The notes: a model not told the origin generated them from the letters alone. Numbered from the stretch's first letter, positions 46,298 to 56,173 are shown. The stretch is DNA of 64,000 bases from Streptomyces sp. B21-083 (GCF_036898825.1 NZ_JARUND010000001.1:5332001-5396000), one strand, 5' to 3'. Numbers and translations: made by a program.

Positions 46298-47485
46298 CTA
46301 GTACCAGTTGTTCGCCTGCCAGAAGCTCCACGCGTCGCACGGAGAGCCGTAACGGCCGTCGATGTAGCTCAGGCCCCATCTGATCTGGGTCAGTGGGTTC
46401 TCGTGCCAGTCGTCGCCCGCGACGTCCATCTTGGTGGCGGGCAGCGCCTGCGGGATGCCGTACGCGCCGGAGGACGGGTTCGTGGCGCTCCAGCGCCAGC
46501 CGCTCTCGTGATCCCAGAGGTTCTCCAGGCAGGCCCACTGGGTGGCGTTGGCCCAGGCCGCGTCCTTCTCGTTCATCAGCTGCCGCCCGGCGGCCTTGAC
46601 CTCGGTGATGTTGCTGCGGTCGACGGTGTCCACGGAGGTCGTGCAGGTGTATGTGCCGGGCTGCGCGGACAGCAGCTTCTGCGTCCAGCCACTGGTGTTG
46701 ACCGGGTCGTCGAGGTGGTACGTGATGTCCGCGCCGGAGCCGTCGGTCGGGTTGGCGTCCTTGTACCAGTAAATGGCCCCGGTGGAGAGCCGCCCGTAGT
46801 ACAGCCCGCTGCCGGGGGAGAGGAGCTGGTTGAAGCCCGACCAGCCGGAGGACTTCAGGGTGTTGCTCTTCCAGGACCCGGCACCCGCGACGGTGTAGTC
46901 GAGCAGCCGCCCGTCCTCGGTGGTGGCGCCGAGCCGGTCGTCGCCGGTGGCGGTGAGGGTCTTCAGGACGAACCCGGTGGCGATCTCGGTGCGTACGCCG
47001 ATGTGCTGGGAGCCGGCCGGCTTGTCCTCGGTGACGTTGTAGCGCAGCAGGAGGCCGGAGGTGGTGGTGCCGTAGAGGTGACCGTGACCGTCGTAGGTCA
47101 GCTTGTCGTGGGTCCAGCCGCTGTCGGCGATCCGCACCGGCGGGTTCAGCAGGGAGAGGCTGGTGTTGTTGGTCTTGATGTCGATGCGGTAGAGGGCGCC
47201 GCTGGTCGATGTCATCAGAACGGTGTTGAAGTTGAGGGTCGCCATGGCCTGCGGCTCGAAGCCGAGGTCCGGTCCGACGAGCACCTTGGCGAGGTCGCCG
47301 GTGGCCGGGTTGATCTGGCTGAACGTGAGCCTGCCGTCGGTGAGTACGCCGTAGATGTTGACGCCGCCCGAGCAGGTGGTGGCCGCCTCGGCGGTGGGAG
47401 CGGTCACCGTGAGGAGTCCGGTGCTCAGGGCGGTGGCGGTCAGCAGGCCTGCGACTCTACGGCCGTTGGTGCGGATGTTCTTCAC
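46298..47485 (-). CDS. Secreted tachylectin-type propeller fused to lysozyme-like transglycosylase domain
   Basis: 395 residues; signal peptide ends near TAEAATT. The propeller (about 38-275) parallels the NlpC/P60 neighbour almost motif for motif: VNIYGVLTDGRLTFSQINPA, FNTVLMTSTSGALYRID and SGLYYGRLSTGAIYWYKDAN. The C-terminal 110 residues are a compact lytic transglycosylase: CLENLWDHESGWRWSATNPS (catalytic Glu in HESGW), GAYGIPQALP and IRWGLSYIDGRYGSPCDAW. It would cleave the glycan strands of peptidoglycan outside the cell. Confidence 0.86.
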   Translation of the reverse strand: MKNIRTNGRRVAGLLTATALSTGLLTVTAPTAEAATTCSGGVNIYGVLTDGRLTFSQINPATGDLAKVLVGPDLGFEPQAMATLNFNTVLMTSTSGALYRIDIKTNNTSLSLLNPPVRIADSGWTHDKLTYDGHGHLYGTTTSGLLLRYNVTEDKPAGSQHIGVRTEIATGFVLKTLTATGDDRLGATTEDGRLLDYTVAGAGSWKSNTLKSSGWSGFNQLLSPGSGLYYGRLSTGAIYWYKDANPTDGSGADITYHLDDPVNTSGWTQKLLSAQPGTYTCTTSVDTVDRSNITEVKAAGRQLMNEKDAAWANATQWACLENLWDHESGWRWSATNPSSGAYGIPQALPATKMDVAGDDWHENPLTQIRWGLSYIDGRYGSPCDAWSFWQANNWY

Positions 47486-47612
47486 TTCTGGTTCCCCCGG
47501 GGCGGTTGAGGTCGGGCAGGGCGGACGAACGGTCAGGCGAACAGGCAGGCGCGTGGGACGCGGGCCGGCTGTGGGACTCGTGGGAGTCGCCGTCAGTGGC
47601 GGCGCGGACGGC

Positions 47613-47786
47613 TTACTGCCACCCGGCGTCGGCCAGGGTGGTCTGCCAGCCGGCGTCCGCGGTGAGGACGGAGGAGGACTCAGCGGCGTCCGTCCCGTAT
47701 ATCGCGGTGGCGGCCGGGGCGGCGAGGGCCGCGGCGACGACGAGGGAGACGACCGCGGCGGCTCTGGCGATACGGATACGAGGCAT
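47613..47786 (-). CDS. Small secreted peptide with repeated ADAGWQ tail
   Basis: 57 residues from ATG 47786 (AAGGAA upstream). The first 30 residues are a signal peptide (MPRIRIARAAAVVSLVVAAA, then APAATA); the mature part is about 27 residues and ends TADAGWQTTLADAGWQ, a duplicated ADAGWQ. It lies beside a LuxR-type regulator. Small exported peptides with a conserved tail can be signals or precursors; that role is inference, and the sequence shows only secretion and duplication. Confidence 0.6.
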   Translation of the reverse strand: MPRIRIARAAAVVSLVVAAALAAPAATAIYGTDAAESSSVLTADAGWQTTLADAGWQ

Positions 47787-47954
47787 GGCTGTCCGTTCCT
47801 TCCGGTACGAGGTGTGAGGTCCGGCCCGCTGTCGCGTCCCGCGGTGACGCGCTTCCTGGCCGGTGATCACTAGGTTCGTCGCCGCCGGGGCCCATGGATA
47901 GGGTTCCTCGGTGGACGGAAAGGGCCTTGGACCGATACGTCCACACGGGCCGCT

Positions 47955-48263
47955 TCAGTCCACCGGCTGTGCCTCGAACGCCAGCGGCATCAGTGGCACC
48001 CCGGCACCCGTCAGTCGCGCCGCCGCCAACTGCGGTACGTCGCACAGCAGTCGGCCGCAGACGCGGACGGCCCGCTCCTCGGCCTCTCCCAGCCTGTCGG
48101 CCAGCAGGTAGAAGCCCAGGGTGAGCCGGGAGGGGGCGCGGGGATGCACGGCGACGTGCTCGACGTGGTCGTCGGGAACGATGGACGAGCGCACCAACTC
48201 GCGGACATCCGGCGGCAGATGGTCGCCGGGAGGGAGTTCCAGATGCGCGTGGACGAGATACAT
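47955..48263 (-). CDS. Hypothetical protein, about 102 residues
   Basis: From ATG 48263 (MYLVHAHLELPPGDHLPPDV) it has alpha/beta character with ELVRSSIVPDDHVEHVAVHP and LTLGFYLLADRLGEAEERAV, no membrane segment and no known motif. There is no convincing ribosome site, so the start is uncertain (48296 is possible). It diverges from the LuxR gene with a gap of about 160 bp and may be controlled by it. Confidence 0.6.
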   Translation of the reverse strand: MYLVHAHLELPPGDHLPPDVRELVRSSIVPDDHVEHVAVHPRAPSRLTLGFYLLADRLGEAEERAVRVCGRLLCDVPQLAAARLTGAGVPLMPLAFEAQPVD

Positions 48264-48425
48264 GCGCTTTAGCGTCTCAACAGATGACGTCGCCAAGTCC
48301 GCGCAGCAGGTGGCCGGTTGCGTCCCTGGCCCGTTCCGGCCTCACCCTGTGACGAAACGTCTCTGTTCTGGGAAGATCAGCGCCGAACACGGGCTGTTGT
48401 GTGCAGAATCGGGGGGACGCACGTG

Positions 48426-49418
48426 ATGACCGCACTCGGACTCGACTCCGTCACGGAGACGGTGTACCGCGCCATGCTCAGACATCCGGCCGCCGGTGTC
48501 GCGGACCTGGGCAGCGCCGCGGGGCTGTCGGAGGAGGAGGTGCGCGACGCCCTCGACACCCTGAGCGAGCTGGCGCTGGCGCGTCCCGCCGCCGGGGACG
48601 CGGGGCGGCTGCGGGCGGTCTCGCCGGACATCGGCATGGAGATCCTCATGGCCCGGCAGCAGGCCCAACTGGCGGCGCAGCAGCAGCGCCTGGAGGCCTC
48701 ACGGGTGGCCGCGGCCCAGCTCATCTCGGAGTACGCCGAGCTGCGGCCGGCCGCCAGTCACCCCGGCGTGGAGCAACTGGTGGGGCTCGACCAGATCCGC
48801 GACAGGCTGGCCGTGCTCACCCGTGAGGTGCGCGAGGAGTTTTTGACATTCGCGCCGGGCGGGCCGCAGACCGCGGAGAACATGGCCGCGTCCCGGCCAC
48901 TCAACGAGGATCTGCTCGGCCGCGGGGTGCGGATGCGCACGATCTACCTGGACAGCGTGCGCGCCAACCGGCCCACTGTCGAGCACGCCAACTGGCTGGC
49001 CCGGCTGGGCGGTCAGGTTCGCACGGTGCCGTCGCTTCCCACGCGGATGATCCTCATGGACCGGCGGATCGCCATGGTCTCCGTCAGCAGCGACGACACC
49101 GCCGCCGGTGCGGTGCTCCTGACCGGACAGGGCACGCTCACCGCACTGTGCGCGCTCTTCGAGACCACCTGGGAATCCGCCCAGCCACTCGGCCAGCTCG
49201 TCCCCACCGACGCGCACGGCCTCACCGGCCAGCAGGCCACCGCCCTGCGCCTGCTCGCCGAGGGCCACACCGACGAGGCCATCGCCAAGCGCCTCGGAGT
49301 CTCCCATCGCACCGCCCGCCGCATCGCCTCCGAACTGATGGACCGTCTCGGCGCGCGCAGCCGCTTCGAGGCCGGCGTACGCGCCGTCCAGCAGCGCTGG
49401 CTCCCGGCCCACCCGTGA
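48426..49418 (+). CDS. LuxR-type regulator with N-terminal TrmB-like helix-turn-helix
   Basis: 330 residues from ATG 48426 (GTG 48423 also possible; GGGGGGA upstream). The N-terminal winged helix (TETVYRAMLRHPAAGVADLG, LSEEEVRDALDTLSEL) is TrmB-like. A coiled region and an alpha/beta middle domain follow (REEFLTFAPGG, PLNEDLLGRGVRMRTIYLDS, TRMILMDRRIAMVSVSS), of the kind seen in a large Streptomyces family; then the LuxR helix-turn-helix LTGQQATALRLLAEGHTDEA, IAKRLGVSHRTARRIASEL. The signal is unknown; the divergent small proteins and the exported peptide nearby are candidate partners. Confidence 0.85.
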   Translation: MTALGLDSVTETVYRAMLRHPAAGVADLGSAAGLSEEEVRDALDTLSELALARPAAGDAGRLRAVSPDIGMEILMARQQAQLAAQQQRLEASRVAAAQLISEYAELRPAASHPGVEQLVGLDQIRDRLAVLTREVREEFLTFAPGGPQTAENMAASRPLNEDLLGRGVRMRTIYLDSVRANRPTVEHANWLARLGGQVRTVPSLPTRMILMDRRIAMVSVSSDDTAAGAVLLTGQGTLTALCALFETTWESAQPLGQLVPTDAHGLTGQQATALRLLAEGHTDEAIAKRLGVSHRTARRIASELMDRLGARSRFEAGVRAVQQRWLPAHP

Positions 49419-49516
49419 CCCACGTCGGTGCCGGGCAGCCGCCTGTCAGCAGGCGCGTGGGGCTGTGTGATCGGCCGAGCGGGCCGGTCCCCCCGCTTGG
49501 ACCGGACAACAAAGAG

Positions 49517-49539
49517 CCCCCGGGTCGCCGGCCTGGGGG
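49517..49539 (+). terminator. Terminator after the LuxR-type gene
   Basis: A 10-bp stem with two G-U pairs and a 3-nt loop, followed by TTTCT on the plus strand, about 100 nt after the stop. The same sequence block belongs to the partial tRNA-Gly-like remnant that follows. Confidence 0.55.
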
Positions 49540-49546
49540 TTTCTCC

Positions 49547-49568
49547 TGGAGCGAGTGACGAGCACCGA
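49547..49568 (-). other. Degenerate tRNA-Gly 3'-end remnant
   Basis: TGGAGCGAGTGACGAGCACC and the next two bases match the acceptor/T-arm end of the tRNA-Gly fragments at 41832 and 56174 with three differences in 22. The upstream GGGTTTCTC block is also shared with the 56 kb copy. A decayed third copy. Confidence 0.45.
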
Positions 49569-49594
49569 ATGGAAGAGCGCGGATACATCAATCC

Positions 49595-49620
49595 GGTACA
49601 TGGACTGCCCTTGGTACATG
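49595..49620. promoter_or_regulatory. Direct repeat GGTACATG, probable operator of third TA module
   Basis: GGTACATG occurs at 49595-49602 and 49613-49620, 18 bp apart, with a related GGATACAT just before. The second copy abuts the antitoxin start, so these are likely contact sites for the ribbon-helix-helix protein. Confidence 0.45.
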
Positions 49621-49623
49621 TCC

Positions 49624-49884
49624 ATGAAGCGCACCAACGTCTACGCCGACCCCGAGGACCTGGCCATCATCAAGGAGGCCGCCAACCGCCGAGGTGTAAG
49701 TGAGGCCGAGATCATCCGCCAGGGCATCCACCTTGCCGCCATGGCGAACCGGGTCTGGGACGAGCCGCTGTTCTCACGCACCTTCGAGGGGACGGGGCGC
49801 ACGCTGTCCAAGTCGGAGGTCGGTGACACGGTCGCCGAGGCCGTCCGGCGGGAGACCGGCGCGAGTTCCGGATCCGCCGCGTGA
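49624..49884 (+). CDS. Ribbon-helix-helix antitoxin (CopG/VapB type)
   Basis: 86 residues from ATG 49624; an in-frame ATG at 49618 is also possible. MKRTNVYADPEDLAIIKEAA and RRGVSEAEIIRQGIHLAAMA are the ribbon and two helices of an RHH protein, followed by a longer acidic tail. The PIN toxin start overlaps its stop (GTGA). Confidence 0.83.
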   Translation: MKRTNVYADPEDLAIIKEAANRRGVSEAEIIRQGIHLAAMANRVWDEPLFSRTFEGTGRTLSKSEVGDTVAEAVRRETGASSGSAA

Positions 49885-50360
49885 TCATTGTCATCGCCGA
49901 TACGTCCGGCCTTTTGGCGGCCCTGGACGCGGCTCACCCAGAGCACGCGGCGGCCAACGAGGCGATCATGGCGGCCGGCCTGCTGGTCATGTCCCCGCTC
50001 TTGCTGGCCGAACTGGATCACGTCGCCACACGTGAGCTCGGCAGGGAGGCTGCCCTCGGCGCGGTCGACGACCTGCGGCGCTGGATGGGCCGGGGCCGTG
50101 TCGTCATGCCCGAGATCACGGAGAACCACCTGGGCGCCGCCCAGTCTGTCTGTGTCCGCTACCGCGCGCTGGACCTCGACCTCACCGACGCGGTGAACGT
50201 GGCGCTCGCCGCCGACTACGATACGGACGCGATCCTCACCCTCGACCGACGTGACTTCCGGGCCGTACGCCCGCTGGGTCGCTACAAGGCGTTCCGGGTA
50301 CTCCCGGACGACCTCCCGCTCAATGCAGTGGCCCGCATCAAGCATCCTGCTGCGGGTTGA
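49881..50360 (+). CDS. vapC: VapC-family PIN-domain ribonuclease toxin
   Basis: 159 residues from GTG 49881. PIN acids: Asp in IADTSGLLAAL, Glu in LLLAELDHVATREL, Asp in DLDLTDAVNVALAA and Asp in ILTLDRRDFRAV. It is longer than the other two toxins here and of a different subgroup, so the three modules were probably acquired separately. It follows the degenerate tRNA-Gly remnant directly. Confidence 0.85.
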   Translation: MIIVIADTSGLLAALDAAHPEHAAANEAIMAAGLLVMSPLLLAELDHVATRELGREAALGAVDDLRRWMGRGRVVMPEITENHLGAAQSVCVRYRALDLDLTDAVNVALAADYDTDAILTLDRRDFRAVRPLGRYKAFRVLPDDLPLNAVARIKHPAAG

Positions 50361-51143
50361 GGACTCCTTGGGCCTTGCCGACGAACGAGAGAAGGTCGTT
50401 GGCGACGTCGCCGGCCGTGTAGGAGAACTCCCTTTCCGGAGACCCTCCAGGCCGCCCACCGTCCCGTCCGTCCCGCGCCCGCCGGCCCCCTCGCGCCCGG
50501 CCACGGCGACGGCCTCCCCCGAACCGCCTGCTCGCGCCCCGCTCCCAACGGTTCCGCGGCCACGACCGCCGCATCCACCTCGCCCGATCGCCCGTCCGCC
50601 CGTCGGCGTCGCCCTCCTCGGGATCCGCCGGACCCGCCCGTCCGGCGGATCCCGAGCTGTCGGGGCCGCCCGACGCGCCCGCGCCCAGCGACTCCGCCTC
50701 CCTCGCGGGGCGGCCGGCGGGGGAGGGACGGGAGCGGCCCGGCCGACCGGCCGACCCCTCCGGCTCGCCGTCCTCCACGAGCCCGGTGGAGCCCGCTCGT
50801 ACCAGAACGGCAACAGATGAGGAGCCCGCCGATGAGTCGGACGAGGGGGTCGAAGCGGTACCCGAGACGGACGGGCCCGGCCGCCGAGAGCTCGCTTACG
50901 GGGCTGCCGACGGCCGCTCACCGGACCGGCACCGAGGCCCCCCTCGACCTCTCCGACCGGCGGATTCCCGTGCTCACGCTGGGCGTGGGGCCGGCTCTGG
51001 TGGGCCTCGGCGTCGGCTTCCTCGTGGTGCGGATGCGCCGCCGCTGAGCGGCTCGCGACGAACCGGGTCCCCCTTGAGTCGGACCTCCGGCGTCCGCCTC
51101 AGGTCGCTTGTCCACGCGGAATTACTCGGTAAACATACTCAGT
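50361..51143. other. Gap with a decayed proline-rich surface-protein gene
   Basis: No intact gene. All three plus frames show Pro/Ala/Arg-rich text; the most protein-like parts switch frames (see the remnant at 50640-51047). The right end carries the PadR promoter/operator. Confidence 0.5.
50640..51047 (+). pseudogene. Remnant of a membrane-anchored surface protein
   Basis: Protein-like stretches in alternating frames read SGPPDAPAPSDSAS, SPSSTSPVEPARTRTATDEE (acidic linker) and finally SDRRIPVLTLGVGPALVGLG followed by VGFLVVRMRRR and stop at 51047, a classic C-terminal membrane anchor with basic tail. No start or N-terminal domain is left, so it looks like the frameshifted 3' part of a former gene. 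A 76-residue frame from ATG 50817 could still encode the anchor alone. Confidence 0.35.
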
Positions 51144-51147
51144 ATGT
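51133..51147. promoter_or_regulatory. Perfect inverted repeat ACATACT-c-AGTATGT over the PadR start codon
   Basis: Arms of 7 bp around one central base; the ATG of the PadR gene (51144-51146) lies inside the right arm. PadR-type repressors bind ATGT/ACAT-style palindromes, so this is the probable autoregulatory operator. TAAACA/CATACT may be the -10, in which case the mRNA would be leaderless or nearly so. Confidence 0.65.
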
Positions 51148-51788
51148 CCATCCGTCACGGGCTTCTCGCCCTCCTGGAACGCGGTCCGCGCTACGGCTCA
51201 CAGCTCCGTACGGAGTTCGAGTCCCGCACCGGCTCGACCTGGCCGCTCAACGTGGGTCAGGTCTACACGACGCTCAGCCGGCTCGAACGCGACGGCATGG
51301 TCGTGCAGGACGGCGAGGACGAGGCCGGCCACCCGCTCTACGCGATCACCGACAGCGGTCGCGTCGAACTGCGCAGCTGGTTCGAGAACCCCGTCGACCG
51401 CACCAGCCCGGCCCGTGACGAGCTGGCCATCAAGCTGGCCATGGCCGTCGGGGCGCCCGGGGTCGACATCCGTGACGTCATCCAGTCCCAGCGCCGGCAC
51501 ACCGTGAAAGCCATGCAGGACTACACCCGGCTGAAGGCGCAGGCCCTCACCGCCGTGGAGAAGAACGGGGCCCGGGAGCGGGACGACATCGCCTGGCTCC
51601 TCGTCCTGGAGCAGCTGATCTTCCAGACCGAGGCCGAGGCGCGCTGGCTCGACCACTGCGAGTCCCGGCTGATCCGTCTCTCGTCGACCGTCCCGGAGCC
51701 GGCCTCGCCGGGGGCGGAAGCGGGGGCGGCGGGGATGGGGGCGCGGGCGGGGGCCGCGGCAGAGGAGGCCGCACACCACCGTCCGTGA
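51144..51788 (+). CDS. PadR-family transcriptional regulator
   Basis: 214 residues from ATG 51144 (MSIRHGLLALLERGPRYGSQ). The winged helix continues LRTEFESRTGSTWPLNVGQV, YTTLSRLERDGMVV and HPLYAITDSGRVEL, then the PadR C-terminal dimerisation helices. An Ala/Gly-rich tail ends the protein. An upstream GTG/ATG at 51108 would add residues with no support. It precedes an ABC exporter pair that it most likely represses. Confidence 0.9.
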   Translation: MSIRHGLLALLERGPRYGSQLRTEFESRTGSTWPLNVGQVYTTLSRLERDGMVVQDGEDEAGHPLYAITDSGRVELRSWFENPVDRTSPARDELAIKLAMAVGAPGVDIRDVIQSQRRHTVKAMQDYTRLKAQALTAVEKNGARERDDIAWLLVLEQLIFQTEAEARWLDHCESRLIRLSSTVPEPASPGAEAGAAGMGARAGAAAEEAAHHRP

Positions 51789-52001
51789 CGTCCGCCCTTC
51801 ACGACCGGCCCTGAGCACCTGAACGACCGGATCCACAAGGCCGACCGAGTCCAACGGGTCCACCCGACCCACCGGGTCCACCCGACCCACATGAAGACTC
51901 CGAACCACCCGACCAGACCAATACCGTACGCACGGCTCTGCCAACGACCGTCCGTCGCACCGACGTCCGGCCGTTCACCGGCGTACGCCCGAGGGGGAAC
52001 C

Positions 52002-52738
<737 letters not shown>

Positions 52739-52742
<4 letters not shown>

Positions 52743-55606
52743 CGACCTGGTTCCACTCCTGGCGGGCCGCGGTCCGCATCGCCCGCCGTGACGCCTGGCG
52801 CTTCAAGGGCCGCAGCTTCCTCGTCCTCGCCATGATCGCGCTGCCGATCCTGGGCGTGAGCGCCCTGGACCTGACCCTGCGCAGCGCCGAACTCACCCCC
52901 GCGCAGCGGATGGAGCGCACCCTGGGTGCCGCCGACGCTCGCTTCTCCGACCCCCGAACGGCCGGCGTGGCCATCCTGCAGGACCCCGAGGGCGATCAGC
53001 ACACCCCGGCCGGGGACTACGACTCGCCGGGCAAGTCCTGGCCCGACGGCCCGACCGATGTCACCAAGGCCATCCCGGCCGGTTCGACGGTGCTGACCGA
53101 CAGCAGGGGCAACGCCAAGCTGACCACCAGGTACGGTCTGCTCCAGACCGAGGTCCGTGAGCTGGCCGCCGTCGATCCCGTCGCCCGGGGCATCATGCGG
53201 CTGCAGGAGGGCCGCTTCCCCGAGAAGAACGACGAGATCGCCGCGACCACCCGGTTCCTGGAGAGCAGCGGGCTGTCCGTCGGCTCCACCCTCACCGCCC
53301 GCGGCTTCGACCGCACCTATGTGATCAGCGGCTCGTACGAATTGCCCAGCGAACTCACGGCACAGCAGGTCAACGCCCTGCCGGGGGCCTTCCTCGCGCC
53401 GTACGCCAAGGCGGTCGAGAAGGCCGGACTGCCGAAGCCCGACATCTCCACCACCTACCTGGTGAAGAAGGCCGGTGGTTTCACGTGGAACACGGTCCAG
53501 GCGATCAACGCCAAGGGTGTCCTGGTCACCTCGCGCGTCGTGGCCCTCGACCCGCCCGCCGACTCCAAGGTGCCGCTCTACCAGAAGGAAGGCTGGGCCA
53601 TCTACGAGAGCAGCGGGGGCGCCGACGCCGCCGCGCTCGCCGCCGTGGGCACGGTCGTCGGCCTGGCGATGCTGGAGATCTGCCTGCTCGCCGGTCCCGC
53701 CTTCGCCGTCGGTGCCCGTCGTTCCCGCCGCCAGCTGGGCCTGGTCGGCGCCAACGGCGGTGCCCGCAGCCACATCCGGGCCATCGTGCTGAGCGGCGGC
53801 CTGGTCATCGGCGTCGCGGCGGCCCTGGTCGGCATCGTCCTCGCCCTGATCCTGACCTTCGCCCTCCGGCCGCTCCTCGAGGACTACATGGGGCAACGGT
53901 TCGGCGGCTTCACCGTCAGGCCGCTGGAACTGCTCGCCATCGCCGCGCTCGCCGTCCTCACCGGCCTGCTCTCCGCGATCATCCCGGCCGTCACCGCCTC
54001 CCGGCAGACCGTCCTGGCCTCCCTCACCGGCCGTCGCGGCGTGCGCCGCAGCAACCGCGTGCTGCCGCTGATCGGCTTCGGCGCTGTCCTGCTCGGCGCG
54101 GCCATCGCCCTGTACGGCTCGGTCGTCTCCGACCAGTTCGTCCTGGTCGCGGGTGGTTCGGCCGTCGCCGAGCTGGGTGTGGTCGCCATGACGCCCGCCC
54201 TGGTCGGCCTGTTCGGCCGGGCCAGCCGCTGGCTGCCGCTCTCGCCGCGCCTCGCCCTGCGGGACGCCGTCCGCAACCGGGGCCGTACGGCACCCGCTGT
54301 CGCCGCCGTCCTGGCCGCCGTCGCGGGCACCGTCGCCGTCTCGACGTACGCCGCGAGCCGCGACGCCCAGAGTCTGGCCGAGTACCGGGCCAGCCTGCCG
54401 TACGGGGCCGGCGCCGCGCTCGTCACCGAGGAGGGCGGCCGGGACGTCCCCGCGGTCCGCGACGCCGTGCAGCGGACGCTGCCCGTCGACGTCCGCGCCG
54501 ACGTGTTCCGGATCGCCGTCGGCAAGCCCGGCTGCGCCCCGTACGGCGAGGGCGAGGGCTGTGGCCGCTTCGAGGTCGTCACCCCGCCGGCCAACGAGTG
54601 CCCGCTGTGGGTCAGCACCCCCGACGGGTCCGACCCGGCGGAGAAGTACACCAAGGAGCAGCGGCGCGCGCTCGCCAAGGACTGGCGCTGCCTCTCGCCC
54701 GACGGCAACGGCGTCTACGTCGAGGGCGGTCTCCTCGTCGCCGACGCCCCGCTTCTGAAGGTCCTCGGCATCGACGACCCGGGCGCGGCCAAGGCCCTCG
54801 CCGACGGAAAGCTCGTCAGCTTCCACAAGCCCCAGGTCGACAGGAACGGCGCCGTCGGCATCAAACTGATCACCGACCCGAAGGCCGCCGACCGCGCCGT
54901 CGAGCAGAACAAGCCGGTCCCGGGCGAGCTGAAGTCCTTCCCCGCCTACCAGGTGCCCGGCTCGCCCGACTCCTACGGAGTGCAGAGCGTGCTCAGCCCC
55001 GCCGCCGCCAAGGCCGCCGGACTGACCACTGTCCCCCTCGGCGCCTTCTTCAACACCGACCGGATGCCCAGCACCGAGCAGCGGCAGAAGCTCGACGCCG
55101 AGATCGCCAAGCTCGGCAGCAACGTCGAGCTGACCGTGGAGCAGGGGTGGGTCGACGAGAACGGGCTCGTCCTGCTCGCGCTGACCGTCTTCGCCGGCCT
55201 GGTCACCATCGGTGCGGCCGGCATCGCCACCGGTCTCGCCCAGGCCGACGCGGAGGCTGATCTCAAGACGCTCGCCGCGGTCGGAGCCCCACCCCGGGTG
55301 CGCCGCATGCTCAGCGGCTTCCAGTGCGGTGTGGTCGCCGCGATGGGTGTGGTCCTCGGCTCGGCGGCCGGTGTCCTGCCCGCGGTCGGGCTGCGGCTCA
55401 CCGAGGAGCGCGAGCAGACGCGCTTCTACCAGGAGGCTCTCGACAACGGCTGGGTCGGCGCCGGTGACGCCCCGCCGTACGTGCCGATCATCGTCCCCTG
55501 GGAGACGCTCGCCGCCCTCCTGGTGGCCGTGCCCCTCGGCGCCGCCCTGCTGGCCGCGCTGGTGACCCGCTCTCGCGGGGCGCTGGCCCGCCGCGCCGCG
55601 CACTGA
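52739..55606 (+). CDS. FtsX-like ABC transporter permease
   Basis: 955 residues from GTG 52739, overlapping the ATPase stop. One N-terminal membrane helix (about 28-45), a first extracellular domain, three or four membrane helices (about 300-440) with the FtsX motif in the middle, a second extracellular domain (about 560-820) with a Cys-rich patch (GKPGCAPYGEGEGCGRF) and a C-terminal three-helix FtsX domain. This is the large 10-helix MacB/BceB-like permease arrangement, working without transmembrane transport across an outer membrane. Substrate unknown. Confidence 0.9.
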
Positions 55607-55812
55607 GCCTCCGCCGCCCGACCGCGCCGTGCCCCTGGACGAGGGTGAATCACCGTTCCTAGGGACTGAGCGGGAGTGAGTCCTGTTGCCAGGTCTCATG
55701 CTCGGCCGAACGCCCCGGACGGTGTTGGTCGTTCTGGTTGCCCGCGTTCGCTCCGCGTCCGGGCGGCACGGATCGTGTCCGTGGTCCGGGGATGCGGGGG
55801 CGGGGTTCCTCA

Positions 55813-55917
55813 CGCCCAGGGACTCCTGGTCCGGCCTGGACGGTCCGATGCCCCACCGCATCACTCCGGTGCGGTGGGGGCGGTGTCGTCCGTCGCCGGA
55901 CCGGGTGTCCCTGGGCG
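55813..55917. ncRNA. Long multi-stem hairpin, possible structured RNA or repeat element
   Basis: Nested pairings: an outer 11-bp stem (55813-55823 with 55907-55917), a second 11-bp stem with one G-U (55825-55835 with 55895-55905), a 5-bp stem (55839-55843 with 55890-55894) and a terminal 10-bp stem (55851-55860 with 55870-55879) closing a 9-nt loop. Only short bulges interrupt it. It lies 207 nt beyond the permease stop. It may be a terminator, a small RNA or a palindromic mobile element; the sequence alone does not decide. Confidence 0.4.
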
Positions 55918-56173
55918 CGCCTTCCGATCGCCACGGCAGCAGCATCGTGGCGAGTGGTTGTACGGGTGGTTGTGGTGAGGGGCTCCTGAGCGCGACGACC
56001 GCGTGAGCAGCGGCACTGGCGCACCTGACAACTGCTGCTTTGCTTACGCGACTTGGTCGACCTCCGCGCACCTCATGACCCAGGCCACCGAAAGTGCGTC
56101 TCGCGATGGGAGATTATTCGACCCAGTGGTGCCTGAAGCGGCACTCGAAGGCTACTGACCTGGGGTTTCTCTC

